From: an uncultured Granulosicoccus sp.
Lineage (GTDB): Bacteria; Pseudomonadota; Gammaproteobacteria; Granulosicoccales; Granulosicoccaceae
Reading direction: 5' to 3'
DNA length: 64,000 nucleotides
NCBI GenBank assembly: GCA_947495035.1
Contig: CANLXI010000004.1
Coordinates: forward strand, 1 to 64,000
The position numbers were made by a program, and so were the translations under genes. Positions 17,844-26,410 of the stretch are shown piece by piece (position 1 is the stretch's first letter; each line of letters starts with the position of its first letter). Under the pieces are notes generated by a model, which was not told the origin of the DNA, ran no database searches, and worked only from the letters and a program-made list of their open reading frames with translations.

Positions 17844-19141
17844 TGTCCAACGGCCTCCGGTAGCCAGGTTGCAATGGCAGGCCACAGGATCAGAGCGGAA
17901 GTGAAGAGGAGCATGATGAGTGCATAGGGTATGGCACCTGTTACCACGTCCATGAAGGGGCCCTTGTCGCTGCGCACGCCGTGCACGACATAGAGATTCA
18001 TGCCGACCGGCGGAGTGATCATGCCCAGCTCACACATCAGCACCACGAAAATGCCGAACCAGACGGGATCGATCCCCGCCGATACGACGATGGGAACGAC
18101 AATGGGTATTGTCAGCACTTGCATTGAGAGCACATCCATGAACATGCCCAGCACCAGGTAGAAGCCCACCAGTACAAAGAGTAATTCCACCGGGGTCAGA
18201 CCCAGACTCTCGACCCATAGCGACATCACCTGGGTGATTCCGCCGAGCGCGAGTGTCAGGTTGAGCGTGAAAGCGGCCACGATGATCAGCAGGATCATGC
18301 CCGTTGTCTTGGCGGTCATGCGAAAACAGAGGTCGAGGAATTCGATGCTGAGCTTGCCCTCGGCCCAAACGAAACCAAGGGCAACGATGACGGCCAGTGC
18401 GGCACTTTCGGTTGGTGTGGCAATCCCGAAATAGATCGATCCCATGACGATGAGAAAAACGGTGCCAGCGGGAACAAGGTGCCTGAGCGATTGGAGCTTC
18501 ACCTGCAGGGGGACATCCTCTTCCCGGAACTCACCGCCCGGTGAAAGAATGTCCTGCACCGCGATGAACAGCATGAAACCGAGCGTCAGCAGGATTCCGG
18601 GTATGATCCCTGCGAGAAAGAGTTGTCCGACCGAGACACTCGCCAGAGAACCGTATACCAGCAGATTGACCGATGGGGGAATGAGAATTCCCAATGTGCC
18701 ACCTGCGGCAAGAGAGCCAAGTGAGCGGGAGGGACGATAGCGTCGTTCGGTCAGCGCGGGGAGAGCCACGGTGCCCACGGTTGCGGCCGTCGCAACCGAT
18801 GAACCGGACGTTGCCGCGAACAGCGAGCAGCAGCCGACGTTGGTATGCAGCAGCCCTCCAGGGAGGCGACCGAGCCACAGTGCCAGTGTGGTGTACATGC
18901 GATCGGCAAGGCCGGATCGCAACAGCAATTCGCCCAGCAGGATGAACAGGGGAATGGCCGTCAGCACGGGTTCGTTCGAAGTGCCCCAGAGAACCGGCCC
19001 CATGCTCTTCAGCAGGGCAGGACCGTAGAGAATCATGCCTCCTGCCACTCCCATCGCAACCATGACCGTGGCGACTGGCAGGCCGACAAGCAGCATGCCC
19101 ATCATGATCGAAAAACCGACAAACACGTCAAGAATGCTCAT
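17840..19141 (-). CDS. dctM: TRAP transporter large permease (DctM)
   Basis: A 433-residue inner-membrane protein with about 11-12 hydrophobic stretches and typical DctM motifs: PLFILLGELLLRSG, ATSGSSVATAATVG, GTLGILIPPSV, MFMDVLSMQVLTIPI and GMITPPVGMNLYV. It should carry out Na-coupled uptake together with DctQ and the DctP receptor. It starts one base after the dctQ stop and overlaps the amidase start by 4 bp, so the genes form one tight operon. The GITQ.MSLWV region is the parent-like sequence of the remnant at 760-945. Confidence 0.95.
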   Translation of the reverse strand: MSILDVFVGFSIMMGMLLVGLPVATVMVAMGVAGGMILYGPALLKSMGPVLWGTSNEPVLTAIPLFILLGELLLRSGLADRMYTTLALWLGRLPGGLLHTNVGCCSLFAATSGSSVATAATVGTVALPALTERRYRPSRSLGSLAAGGTLGILIPPSVNLLVYGSLASVSVGQLFLAGIIPGILLTLGFMLFIAVQDILSPGGEFREEDVPLQVKLQSLRHLVPAGTVFLIVMGSIYFGIATPTESAALAVIVALGFVWAEGKLSIEFLDLCFRMTAKTTGMILLIIVAAFTLNLTLALGGITQVMSLWVESLGLTPVELLFVLVGFYLVLGMFMDVLSMQVLTIPIVVPIVVSAGIDPVWFGIFVVLMCELGMITPPVGMNLYVVHGVRSDKGPFMDVVTGAIPYALIMLLFTSALILWPAIATWLPEAVGQ

Positions 19142-19142
19142 G

Positions 19143-19697
19143 TCATCGTTCCTTGAGCTGTTCGAGTTCTTCGCTCAGATCGTCCTGCGCGGATTTCGGA
19201 TTGAATTCCCTGGCCAGTTGGGTGTAGTCAGCCGAGAGGAACAGTCGCGTTGCCCGGCCTGCGAGCACGAAGGAGCACAGAGCGAAAACGACCAGACCGG
19301 CGTACCAGGCCGATTGAGGCCAGATCAGTGGCGTTCGCCAGGGCGTGGCAGCCGTCGAGCGGTATTCCAGCGTGTCGGTGATCACGAACCAGCCCACGTA
19401 CAGGAAAAACAGTCCGATCACGCCGAGCGAGATGACCGAAAGCCAGTCGATCAGCGCCTGCAATCTGAGTGGGAATCGTGCGTGCAGTACATCGATGCGG
19501 ATATGTGCGCGATCGATCATGGCGACAATGAAAGCCAGGGAGGCGCCGAGCGCCAGAATGTAGCCCCCCAGCTCATCCGCCCCTTGCAATGAGGTATTGA
19601 ACAATTTGCGCAGCAGCGTTTCCAGCGCAACGAAGGCGGACAGGAACAGCAATGCCCATCCGAACAAGCGGCTGATCCATGTGGCCAGACGATCCAT
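19143..19697 (-). CDS. dctQ: TRAP transporter small permease (DctQ)
   Basis: A 184-residue protein with four membrane segments and the conserved DctQ pieces R..F......GADEL..Y.L..G and DRAHIRIDVL. Its C-terminal tail is charged (DDLSEELEQLKER). It partners the DctM permease, whose start follows by one base. It is separated from dctP by 57 bp that hold a hairpin. Confidence 0.9.
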   Translation of the reverse strand: MDRLATWISRLFGWALLFLSAFVALETLLRKLFNTSLQGADELGGYILALGASLAFIVAMIDRAHIRIDVLHARFPLRLQALIDWLSVISLGVIGLFFLYVGWFVITDTLEYRSTAATPWRTPLIWPQSAWYAGLVVFALCSFVLAGRATRLFLSADYTQLAREFNPKSAQDDLSEELEQLKER

Positions 19698-19719
19698 GAC
19701 ATTCTCCCGAAACGAGAAC

Positions 19720-19744
19720 GACCCGGGCTCAACAGACCCGGGTC
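19720..19744 (-). promoter_or_regulatory. intercistronic hairpin after dctP
   Basis: GACCCGGG and CCCGGGTC form a perfect 8-bp stem (19720-19727/19737-19744) with a 9-nt loop between the dctP stop and the dctQ start. There is no T tract. Such hairpins often keep the binding-protein message more abundant than the permease message; that role is inferred. Confidence 0.5.
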
Positions 19745-19754
19745 CGGTTGTTGT

Positions 19755-20786
19755 TTACAGCCCGCGCGCTGTACCGACCGAGTCCATCCATGCTGCGGAG
19801 CAGCCTGGATTGGAGACATCGCACACTTCCTTCCACGCAGGGAAGGAGACATTGGGTACCGCAGTGCCTACCAGTTCCATGTCTGCGGCACTTGGCTCGA
19901 CCAGTGTCAGGTTGTATGAAGTACCTGTCTCGCAGGGCTCCTCGCCGGTATTGCAACGCACTGCATCGGTGAAGAGTTCTTCGGAATACGTCCAGATCTG
20001 TTCGCTGAGTTTGTCGAATCCGGCCTGGAGCTTCGCCTGTTGATCGGGCGTGAGCTTTTTCCAGGTGTCGAGGTTGATGCCGTAGCCATTCATCGCCAGT
20101 TGAAAGGCGATGGGCATGGTATACGAGCTGACTTCGGGCCAGCCGGCTGAATTGGCAGAGGAGGGGCCGGTAATCGCGCAATCGATGACACCCCGGGCGA
20201 GTGACTGCTGAACTTCAGGAAAGCCGATCGGTACTGGCGTGCCGCCAACGAGCGACACGAATTCGGCCAGGTTCTGGTCGTATACGCGTACCTTCAGTCC
20301 GGTCAGATCGGCCAGCGAGTCGATCTCCGGTTCGCAGAACAGAACCTGTGGTCCGAACGGCCAGACACCCAGGAGCTTGGTATTGAACCTCTCCTGCAGT
20401 CGAGCGTCCACGATCGGCGCAAACTCGGCAACGGTCGTGCGACCTGTGGCGTAGTCAGGGTTCAAACCGACCAGGTCAAGGCCCAGTATGGTTGGTTCGT
20501 CTCGCGATACCTGGCTCAGGCGGAGGGACACGATATCGAACAGTCCGTCCTTCAGGATGCGTAGCTGCTCAGTGTCCTTGATGCCGGTGACATCCACCGG
20601 CTGATAGTCTGCTGTAAATCCCTCAAGACCGGTCTCGGTCGCAAAGTTCTCGAAGAATGGTTGTTCCACATTCTTCTGGATTAGGCCAGTGGCGACAGGC
20701 TGGCCCATCACGCGCAGATTTTCCGCGCTGACAGGGGCAGTCAGAATGGCCAGCGCAATGGCACTGGCGGTGATTTCATGTTTCAT
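19755..20786 (-). CDS. dctP: TRAP transporter solute-binding protein (DctP)
   Basis: A 343-residue periplasmic receptor with a signal peptide of about 21 residues (MKHEITASAIALAIL..PVSA). It has the DctP-like LADLTGLKVRVYD (the arginine normally binds the ligand carboxylate) and the VQQSLARGVIDCAITGP stretch. Four late cysteines (CNTGEEPC and CDVSNPGC) could form disulphides. It lies between the decarboxylase-like gene and dctQ. The arginine suggests a carboxylate-containing ligand; with an amidase and an arylmalonate-decarboxylase-like enzyme in the operon, an amide- or malonate-type acid is possible. Confidence 0.9.
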   Translation of the reverse strand: MKHEITASAIALAILTAPVSAENLRVMGQPVATGLIQKNVEQPFFENFATETGLEGFTADYQPVDVTGIKDTEQLRILKDGLFDIVSLRLSQVSRDEPTILGLDLVGLNPDYATGRTTVAEFAPIVDARLQERFNTKLLGVWPFGPQVLFCEPEIDSLADLTGLKVRVYDQNLAEFVSLVGGTPVPIGFPEVQQSLARGVIDCAITGPSSANSAGWPEVSSYTMPIAFQLAMNGYGINLDTWKKLTPDQQAKLQAGFDKLSEQIWTYSEELFTDAVRCNTGEEPCETGTSYNLTLVEPSAADMELVGTAVPNVSFPAWKEVCDVSNPGCSAAWMDSVGTARGL

Positions 20787-20810
20787 GGCGTCTATCTCTG
20801 GTCGGGTTGT

Positions 20811-21581
20811 TCAATGATGGGTCAGGGAAGTGTCGAGTCGTGCCACACGTTCGAAAACGCTTCCCCAGCCGGTGATTCGCGAAGGATCCAGGCCTGTCTT
20901 TCTCAGGCAGTAAGCCGCAGTGACGGCGACGGAGTCGAGCACAGGAATGCCACAGGATTGTTCGATGCGTTCCGCGATCGGGGCGCCCCGAAAGTTCGTA
21001 CAGACGATGGCAATGGCGTCTGGTCGGGCCTCGGCGACGTCTTCCACCAGCGCGCCAACTTGCTCGGCCGGGTAGGTGGCGAAGCTGTAGTTGCCCTTGT
21101 CTTCCAGGTGAGCCTCGGCGACGATCTGGATACCCTGGGTTGCATAGTTTGCTTCGATTCGGCTCTGTATCTCGCCAAGGTATGGCGTCACCAGTCCCAA
21201 TCGGGTGACCTTCAAGTCACGCAGCAAGTCATCGTAGGCGAGCATGGTCGAAGTCGCCGGAATACCGGTTCTGTCGGTGATCGCTGCGCAGAGCGCGCGG
21301 TCCTTGTCCAGACCCAGCCATGAGGCGGAGGTGCCGTTCCAGGCAATCAGGTGCGGATTGCTCTCTGCCAGTCGTTCGGCAGCATCCAGTATCGGATCCA
21401 TGACGAACTGCGACTGAGAGGCTTCCGACATCGAGATCTCGACGACACGGAAGCGTCCGAAGTGGGCGCTGGCATCTTGCCCGAGTGGCGCGAACATGGC
21501 TGATGTATACGGTTCCAGTACGGTATTGGACGAAGGAGTCAGCATGCCGATTCGGCGACCGTCAACAGGCGTGAATCTCAT
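20811..21581 (-). CDS. arylmalonate decarboxylase / maleate isomerase (Asp/Glu racemase) superfamily enzyme
   Basis: A 256-residue protein of the arylmalonate decarboxylase/maleate isomerase family. It has TPSSNTVLEP (15-24), WNGTSASW (81-88) and IVCTNFRG (192-199). Two-cysteine members (maleate isomerases, Asp/Glu racemases) need a cysteine at both of the last two motifs. Here the first is Gly83 and only Cys194 remains, the pattern of the decarboxylase (Gly74/Cys188 in the Bordetella enzyme). I therefore favour a cofactor-free decarboxylase, or a one-cysteine variant, over a racemase. First gene of the TRAP/amidase operon; 24 bp before dctP. Confidence 0.75.
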   Translation of the reverse strand: MRFTPVDGRRIGMLTPSSNTVLEPYTSAMFAPLGQDASAHFGRFRVVEISMSEASQSQFVMDPILDAAERLAESNPHLIAWNGTSASWLGLDKDRALCAAITDRTGIPATSTMLAYDDLLRDLKVTRLGLVTPYLGEIQSRIEANYATQGIQIVAEAHLEDKGNYSFATYPAEQVGALVEDVAEARPDAIAIVCTNFRGAPIAERIEQSCGIPVLDSVAVTAAYCLRKTGLDPSRITGWGSVFERVARLDTSLTHH

Positions 21582-21789
21582 GCTCTGACCTGCCGCTGTG
21601 TCTCGCGGTTGGGAGCTTGTCGTTCATCCGGCCAGTTGTTTCTGATGACTGGTTCGTGATTCACGGTCGGCTCCGGCAGGGCGTGTCCCTTGCAGTAGGT
21701 AGGTGGCATTTTCAGTGTCCGTCAAGCAACGTCGAAAACAGAGTAGCGCAACGGTGGATTGCCATCTACGGCAAAATCTGTAACGCTGC

Positions 21790-21806
21790 ATTCTCGTTTT
21801 GAGAAT
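21790..21806. promoter_or_regulatory. LysR-type operator in divergent promoter region
   Basis: ATTCTC-GTTTT-GAGAAT is a perfect 6-bp inverted repeat with a 5-nt loop and contains the T-N11-A LysR pattern. It lies 22 bp before the LysR start and 209 bp from the divergent operon start at 21581, fitting autoregulation and control of the TRAP/amidase operon. Confidence 0.55.
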
Positions 21807-21827
21807 GGTTTGAGGATATCCGAGAAC

Positions 21828-22841
21828 ATGAAACTTCATCTGGTACCGCGGCAGTTGCTCTATATCGCAGCGGTTGCCGAACATGGGTCGGTTCAGGCGG
21901 CATCGCGTGCGCTGGGAATTGCTGCATCGGCGATCGACCGTCATGTCAAGTCGATGGAAGCGGACTCTCGCGTGCCTCTGTTCGAACGTCTGCCACGTGG
22001 GATGCGTCCCACTGCAGCCGGTGAAGCCGTCGTGGTCATGGCTCGTCGCTGGAGTTCGGATGCGGAGCAGCTGGAAAACGCGTTGCTGGAAATGCGTGGG
22101 GTAAAGCACGGCAGCGTGCGACTGGCTGCCATGGACAGCTTGTCCAATGGCATTCTGGAAGATCTGCACGCCTGGCTACGCGCTGAACATCCCCATATCC
22201 GGTTGTCGCTTGATATCGTCACGCCTGCGGAAGCCGCTCGCGCACTAGACGAAGGCGCTGTCGAGATTGCCATGGCTTTCAACCTGCCGCGACTGCGCCA
22301 CCAGCACGTGCACTGGTCTGACAAGTTGCGCTTCGGTTGCATTGTGGCACCGGGTCATCCGCTTGCCGACGTACCGCATACCTCACTGGCCAAGGTGAGT
22401 GGTCATGCGCTGGTATCACAGAACAAGATGCTGCCAATGAGGCAGTATCTCGATAATCGCTACGCCTGGTTCTTTGCGGAAAACACCCCGGTGCTGTCTT
22501 CGAATTCTCTACAACTCCTGAAGCAGGTTCTGCAGAGCGGCGATGTAGCCATGATCACGTCCGAGCTGGATGTGCTCCCGGAAATGCATCAGGGTACGCT
22601 GTTGTTCCTGCCGCTGAAGGACAAGGCTCTCTCGTCACCTACGATCTCGGTGGTGATCGATGCGCGTCGTCCCTTGTCACGTGCAGCGCGATTGGTGGCA
22701 GACTACCTGGTCACGCGCACGCAGACATTGCTGGCCGAGGCAAGAGGCAGGGCCTCATCCCAGACGACAACTGACCTCACCGAATCCGCTGATCCTGCCC
22801 AGGACGTGGGTTCCGGGGGGGAAGTAGAGCAGGCCCGATAG
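21828..22841 (+). CDS. LysR-family transcriptional regulator
   Basis: A 337-residue LysR regulator. The helix-turn-helix spans about residues 5-60 (LLYIAAVAEHGSVQAASRALGIAASAIDRHVKSME), followed by an effector domain with APGHPLAD and a C-terminal extension beyond the usual 300 residues, rich in S, T, E and D. ATG 21828 is chosen; an earlier ATG at 21759 would run through the inverted repeat. It is divergent from the decarboxylase/TRAP/amidase operon and probably controls it. Its last 87 bp overlap, tail to tail, the 3' end of the hydratase-like gene on the other strand. Confidence 0.85.
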   Translation: MKLHLVPRQLLYIAAVAEHGSVQAASRALGIAASAIDRHVKSMEADSRVPLFERLPRGMRPTAAGEAVVVMARRWSSDAEQLENALLEMRGVKHGSVRLAAMDSLSNGILEDLHAWLRAEHPHIRLSLDIVTPAEAARALDEGAVEIAMAFNLPRLRHQHVHWSDKLRFGCIVAPGHPLADVPHTSLAKVSGHALVSQNKMLPMRQYLDNRYAWFFAENTPVLSSNSLQLLKQVLQSGDVAMITSELDVLPEMHQGTLLFLPLKDKALSSPTISVVIDARRPLSRAARLVADYLVTRTQTLLAEARGRASSQTTTDLTESADPAQDVGSGGEVEQAR

Positions 22842-23489
22842 CGATCCCGTGATGAGGATCTGGCCCTGACGAAGGCCGCCGCAGTGGTTTCCAACGTGCT
22901 CGAGAAAGTGCGAGAGCATTGCCAGGGCAGAGCCGCCCGGTACGGTTACCGCACCATCGATCACTTGCTGTTCGCCACACCTCAGGCTGCCTTCGACAGT
23001 GCCGAAATCGTCACCGTTCCAGGTCTCGATTGCGGGTCCGACGACAAGTCCGGCGTTCAATTGCATGTCGGCCAGCTTCATCATCGGATCGCTTTCGGCT
23101 CCCTCCAGTCGGGTATCGACCAGTTCCAGAACGATACGCGGGCGAAAATGCTGGTTAGGGCTTGCAATATTATCCGGTACGGTATCGGAGATCAGTTCGA
23201 AGCCGATTTCAAGCTCGATGCCAAGCCTGTCGTCCGTGTGAACATCGGCACCCGACGGCAGCACGCGACTGGTGCTGATCGGAGCCATGATCGGTGCGCC
23301 TTCTGCGCGGCGCGCCACCTTGAAGCCGCCAACAGGCCCCAGGGTCGATTGCACACGCTGCTGAATTTCCAGGGCTTCGGCATAGTCCGGCGTCGGAAGC
23401 TGCGATATGTCCGTGCGACGACCCAGGCGGCGTGCCTCGATGAGAGCCTGAGAAATGTCAAGAACAGGTGTCACAGGTGCATCAGTCAT
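22755..23489 (-). CDS. 2-keto-4-pentenoate hydratase-like protein (FAA hydrolase superfamily)
   Basis: A 244-residue protein of the MhpD/hydratase-decarboxylase type. It shows GGFKVARRAEGAP (substrate lysine region), the metal-site pattern ELEIGFEL near residue 90, RIVLELVDTR, and the late GQILITGSL..LLYFPPGTHV. The family hydrates 2-oxopent-4-enoates or decarboxylates 4-oxalocrotonate in ring-cleavage pathways, using Mg/Mn. ATG 23489 has GAGGAAG 9 bp upstream. It may serve the same pathway as the TRAP/amidase operon, but it is not in that operon. Its end overlaps the LysR gene by 87 bp. Confidence 0.8.
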   Translation of the reverse strand: MTDAPVTPVLDISQALIEARRLGRRTDISQLPTPDYAEALEIQQRVQSTLGPVGGFKVARRAEGAPIMAPISTSRVLPSGADVHTDDRLGIELEIGFELISDTVPDNIASPNQHFRPRIVLELVDTRLEGAESDPMMKLADMQLNAGLVVGPAIETWNGDDFGTVEGSLRCGEQQVIDGAVTVPGGSALAMLSHFLEHVGNHCGGLRQGQILITGSLSGLLYFPPGTHVLGRISGFGEVSCRLG

Positions 23490-23835
23490 CAAATCACTTC
23501 CTCGTCTCATTCGGCTGAACGGAATCGCGCAGGGGTATCCTGAAGTCGGCGAGCCGGAAATGTTCGCATTCCAAACCCTTGCAAGCGGTTTGATGGTCAG
23601 TTCCAGCATCGACAGTGAGCATCATATCGCAGATGTTGATCCAGGCCGAGAGATCTTTCTCATGCTCGGAAGAGGGTTTTGCTACTGTTTGTGACGTCTT
23701 CACTTGCTTTCATGCCGCTGTTCACGCGGATGGTGATCGGGTGTGATGCGTTCCGTTGATGCGCCAACGGAAAGGTTTCGATGCTCGTTACTCGGTATAA
23801 TGCATTCATCGAGTGGAATTCGAGTAAGAAAAGGG
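23490..23835. other. 346-bp divergent intergenic region with a strong -10 box
   Basis: This region separates the hydratase-like gene from the protease gene. TATAAT at 23796-23801 is a perfect -10 element, 35 bp before the protease ATG, but no good -35 lies 16-18 bp upstream, so an activator or alternative factor may be needed. No gene was recognised in the rest. Confidence 0.45.
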
Positions 23836-26406
23836 ATGCGTGCGTCGTCAATTCGTCGTCAATCAATGGCGGCTTGCATCGGATTGTGTGCCCTGAGTGC
23901 ACAGGCTGATCCACTGGAGATATCGCTGACGGCCGGTCCGGCGGAAGGCTCCGTTACCGTGAGTCTCAGCAATTCCGGGCAGCATCCACTGTCGATTCTG
24001 AGCTGGGACACACCGTTCGAGCAGACATTGTCCAGTGATGTCTTTCGTATCGAGCGTGTTCTCAAGCAATGGCCACTGAAAGAGTCAGCGTCGTACATTG
24101 GCCGTGAAGTCAAGCGTGTCGCTCCCGCTGCCGAAAACTACCTGACGGTGGCACCAGGCGCGAGTCTCAGTACCGTTGTTCAGTTGAATGACTATTACCG
24201 CATAGATCGATCGGACACTCGTCAGATTCAGTTCGTCGGTGATATCCGCTACTTCGAGAACGCAACAACGGGTTCGACCACTCTGACTCGAAAGATCAGC
24301 TCGGCAGAGGAATTGCTGGTCAGCGAAATGCAGTCGAACAGACTCTCGATGGACGTGTATCCATCGATCGAGCGCCGAATTCAGGTACCGGCCTATAACA
24401 ATTGCTCGGCGCAGGAACAGAGCGATATTCTTGCTGCGACCGAGGTTGCCGAACAGTTGACTGCAACGGCTGTGCAGGATCTCAACGGGCTGGCCATTGA
24501 TGAACGTTCGGGGTCGCCGCGTTATACAACCTGGTTCGGTGAATATACCGAGGCACGTTTCGATCGCGTGGTCGCCAATTTCGAGTCCATGGAAACCGCT
24601 TTGCAGGAAGAAACCCTGCGTTACGACTGTGGCTGTGATGAGGCGGGTACCTATGCCTATGTCTATCCAAGCCGACCGTATGATGTCTTCCTCTGTCCCG
24701 AATTTCGTCGTGCCAATGTCGATGGAACGGATTCTCGCGCCGGAACCATCATTCATGAACTATCGCATTTCACGGTTCTGGCCGATACCGATGACCATGT
24801 GTACTCTCAGCGAGGCGCACAGAGTCTGGCGATTTCAGACCCTGACAAGGCTATCAGCAATGCTGACAATCACGAATATTTTGCAGAGAACACCCCTTTT
24901 CTGGATATTGCAGGTGTGGTTGAACCGCCCGACATCGTGGAACATGTCGTGCTGGAGCTGGACGTACCGGTCAGTGGAGAGCTGGCTACCAATGAACGCC
25001 TGACCTATCAGGTCGATGACGCCAGTGTTGTCAAACTGACATCGACAGGGGGTGATGCCGATCTTTTCATCTACACGGATGAGGAGATGACCGCTGAGAG
25101 TTGCCGTTCATTGAGCGTGACCAGCGAAGACATCTGTGAGATTGCTGGTGCGGGAACGGTATACATCGAGGTCAGCGCATTCAGTGCAACGAACTTCGAA
25201 CTGGTCGCATTGAGTGAGGAAATCGATGTGCCGCCGGAAGAGGTGGTTGCGGTGCTGGCGCTGGATACGCCGGTATCCGCCTCTTTGGCTCAGGGTGAAC
25301 GCCTGGTTTATTCGGTCAGTGGCGCCAACCGGGTCGAGCTGGAATCATTGAGTGGTGATGCCGACCTGTTCGTGTTCGATTCACTCGATTTCGATAATGC
25401 AACGCTGGTGTGTTCAGCGGAGGCATCGCCTTCGCAATCAACACTGGATATTTGTGATATCCCATCAAGTACAGCTACCTACCATGTGCTGGTTTCGGCC
25501 TACACCGATGCGCAGTTCACGCTGGTAGCGTCTCTGGAAGAGGCGGTTTCCGAGCCGACGGGAACAAGAACCGATATGGGTCGTCTGACAGCCGGCGAGT
25601 CACGCAGTAGCACGCTGTCGCAAGGCGATATCCATGTCTTCGTGCTGGGTGGCGCAACGTCAGTACAGGCCACTTCGGATTCCGGTGATGTGGACCTGGC
25701 GATCTACGACTCCAGCGATCTGGACAATGCGGAACAGCTTTGTCTGTCGGAAGACTTCAGTTCTGTATCGGTGGTCGATGCTTGTGATTTGCCCAGCGAA
25801 ATTGACTACTTCGTGGCCATCTTCGGCCATGAGGATTCAGCGTACACCGTCACCAGCGTCGCGGTTCAGACTGTGCCGGATGATGATCCGGTTCCCGAGA
25901 CGCCAGTAGAGCCCGAAACTCCGGTAGAGCCCGAAACTCCGGTAGAGCCCGAAACTCCGGTAGAGCCCGAGACGCCAGTGGAGCCCGAAACGCCGGTGGA
26001 GCCCGAAACGCCGGTAGAGCCAGAAACGCCGTTAGAGCCAGAAACGCCGTTAGAGCCAGAAACGCCGGTAGAGCCCGAGACGCCAGTAGAGCCGGAAACG
26101 CCGGTAGAGCCCGAGACGCCGGTAGAGCCGGAAACGCCGGTAGAGCCCGAGACGCCGGTAGAGCCAGAAACGCCGGTAGAGCCAGAAACGCCGGTAGAAC
26201 CAGAAACGCCGGTAGAACCAGAAACGCCGGTAGAGCCCGAAACGCCAGTGGATCCCGAGACGCCGACTACGTCGGACGATGACCCTGTGGCGCAGGATAC
26301 CGTGTCATCTTCGTCGTCCAGTGGTATTGGTTCCATGAGCAACTGGGGATTTGCAGTGCTGCTGCTGGCCGTTGCGGCTCGCCGTCGGCGTCGGGTCAGG
26401 AGTTGA
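23836..26406 (+). CDS. secreted M35-type (aspzincin) metalloendopeptidase with PPC-like domains and a repeat stalk
   Basis: An 856-residue surface or secreted protease. A signal peptide (about 1-25, ending SAQA) is followed by an N-terminal beta-domain (about 26-150), then an M35/peptidyl-Lys metallopeptidase-like catalytic domain with HELSH (307-311), DTDDHVYS and NADNHEYFAENTP, all hallmarks of aspzincins. Three beta-rich domains of the pre-peptidase C-terminal kind follow (each with GDADLF or GDVDLA). Next come 20 PETPVE-type hexapeptide repeats, a serine run, and a C-terminal hydrophobic segment plus RRRRR, resembling a GlyGly-CTERM sorting tail. ATG 23836 gives the best signal peptide. 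The repeat stalk probably spans the envelope or capsule. The next gene copies the N-terminal domain. Confidence 0.83.
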   Translation: MRASSIRRQSMAACIGLCALSAQADPLEISLTAGPAEGSVTVSLSNSGQHPLSILSWDTPFEQTLSSDVFRIERVLKQWPLKESASYIGREVKRVAPAAENYLTVAPGASLSTVVQLNDYYRIDRSDTRQIQFVGDIRYFENATTGSTTLTRKISSAEELLVSEMQSNRLSMDVYPSIERRIQVPAYNNCSAQEQSDILAATEVAEQLTATAVQDLNGLAIDERSGSPRYTTWFGEYTEARFDRVVANFESMETALQEETLRYDCGCDEAGTYAYVYPSRPYDVFLCPEFRRANVDGTDSRAGTIIHELSHFTVLADTDDHVYSQRGAQSLAISDPDKAISNADNHEYFAENTPFLDIAGVVEPPDIVEHVVLELDVPVSGELATNERLTYQVDDASVVKLTSTGGDADLFIYTDEEMTAESCRSLSVTSEDICEIAGAGTVYIEVSAFSATNFELVALSEEIDVPPEEVVAVLALDTPVSASLAQGERLVYSVSGANRVELESLSGDADLFVFDSLDFDNATLVCSAEASPSQSTLDICDIPSSTATYHVLVSAYTDAQFTLVASLEEAVSEPTGTRTDMGRLTAGESRSSTLSQGDIHVFVLGGATSVQATSDSGDVDLAIYDSSDLDNAEQLCLSEDFSSVSVVDACDLPSEIDYFVAIFGHEDSAYTVTSVAVQTVPDDDPVPETPVEPETPVEPETPVEPETPVEPETPVEPETPVEPETPVEPETPLEPETPLEPETPVEPETPVEPETPVEPETPVEPETPVEPETPVEPETPVEPETPVEPETPVEPETPVEPETPVDPETPTTSDDDPVAQDTVSSSSSSGIGSMSNWGFAVLLLAVAARRRRRVRS
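25894..26253 (+). repeat. 20-unit 18-bp minisatellite in the protease gene
   Basis: Twenty tandem 18-bp units encode PETPVE, with PETPLE in units 8 and 9 and PETPVD in unit 20; a partial unit follows. Units differ mainly at third positions, so several sub-types are shuffled (CCC, CCA or CCG starts). The length is a multiple of 3, so gain or loss of units alters stalk length without a frameshift. Confidence 0.95.
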
Positions 26407-26410
26407 GTCA

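Noticed and set aside
22884..23543. 219-codon plus-strand frame over the hydratase-like gene
   Set aside because: It is antisense to a protein with clear family motifs and has none itself.
25894..26253. CRISPR array
   Set aside because: Units are contiguous 18-mers without spacers and lie in a coding frame; the same holds for the 6-bp repeat at 35016-35123.
25866..26342. Minus-strand (VSGSTG)n frame across the minisatellite
   Set aside because: It is only the complement of the PETPVE repeat; no start signal or export signal.
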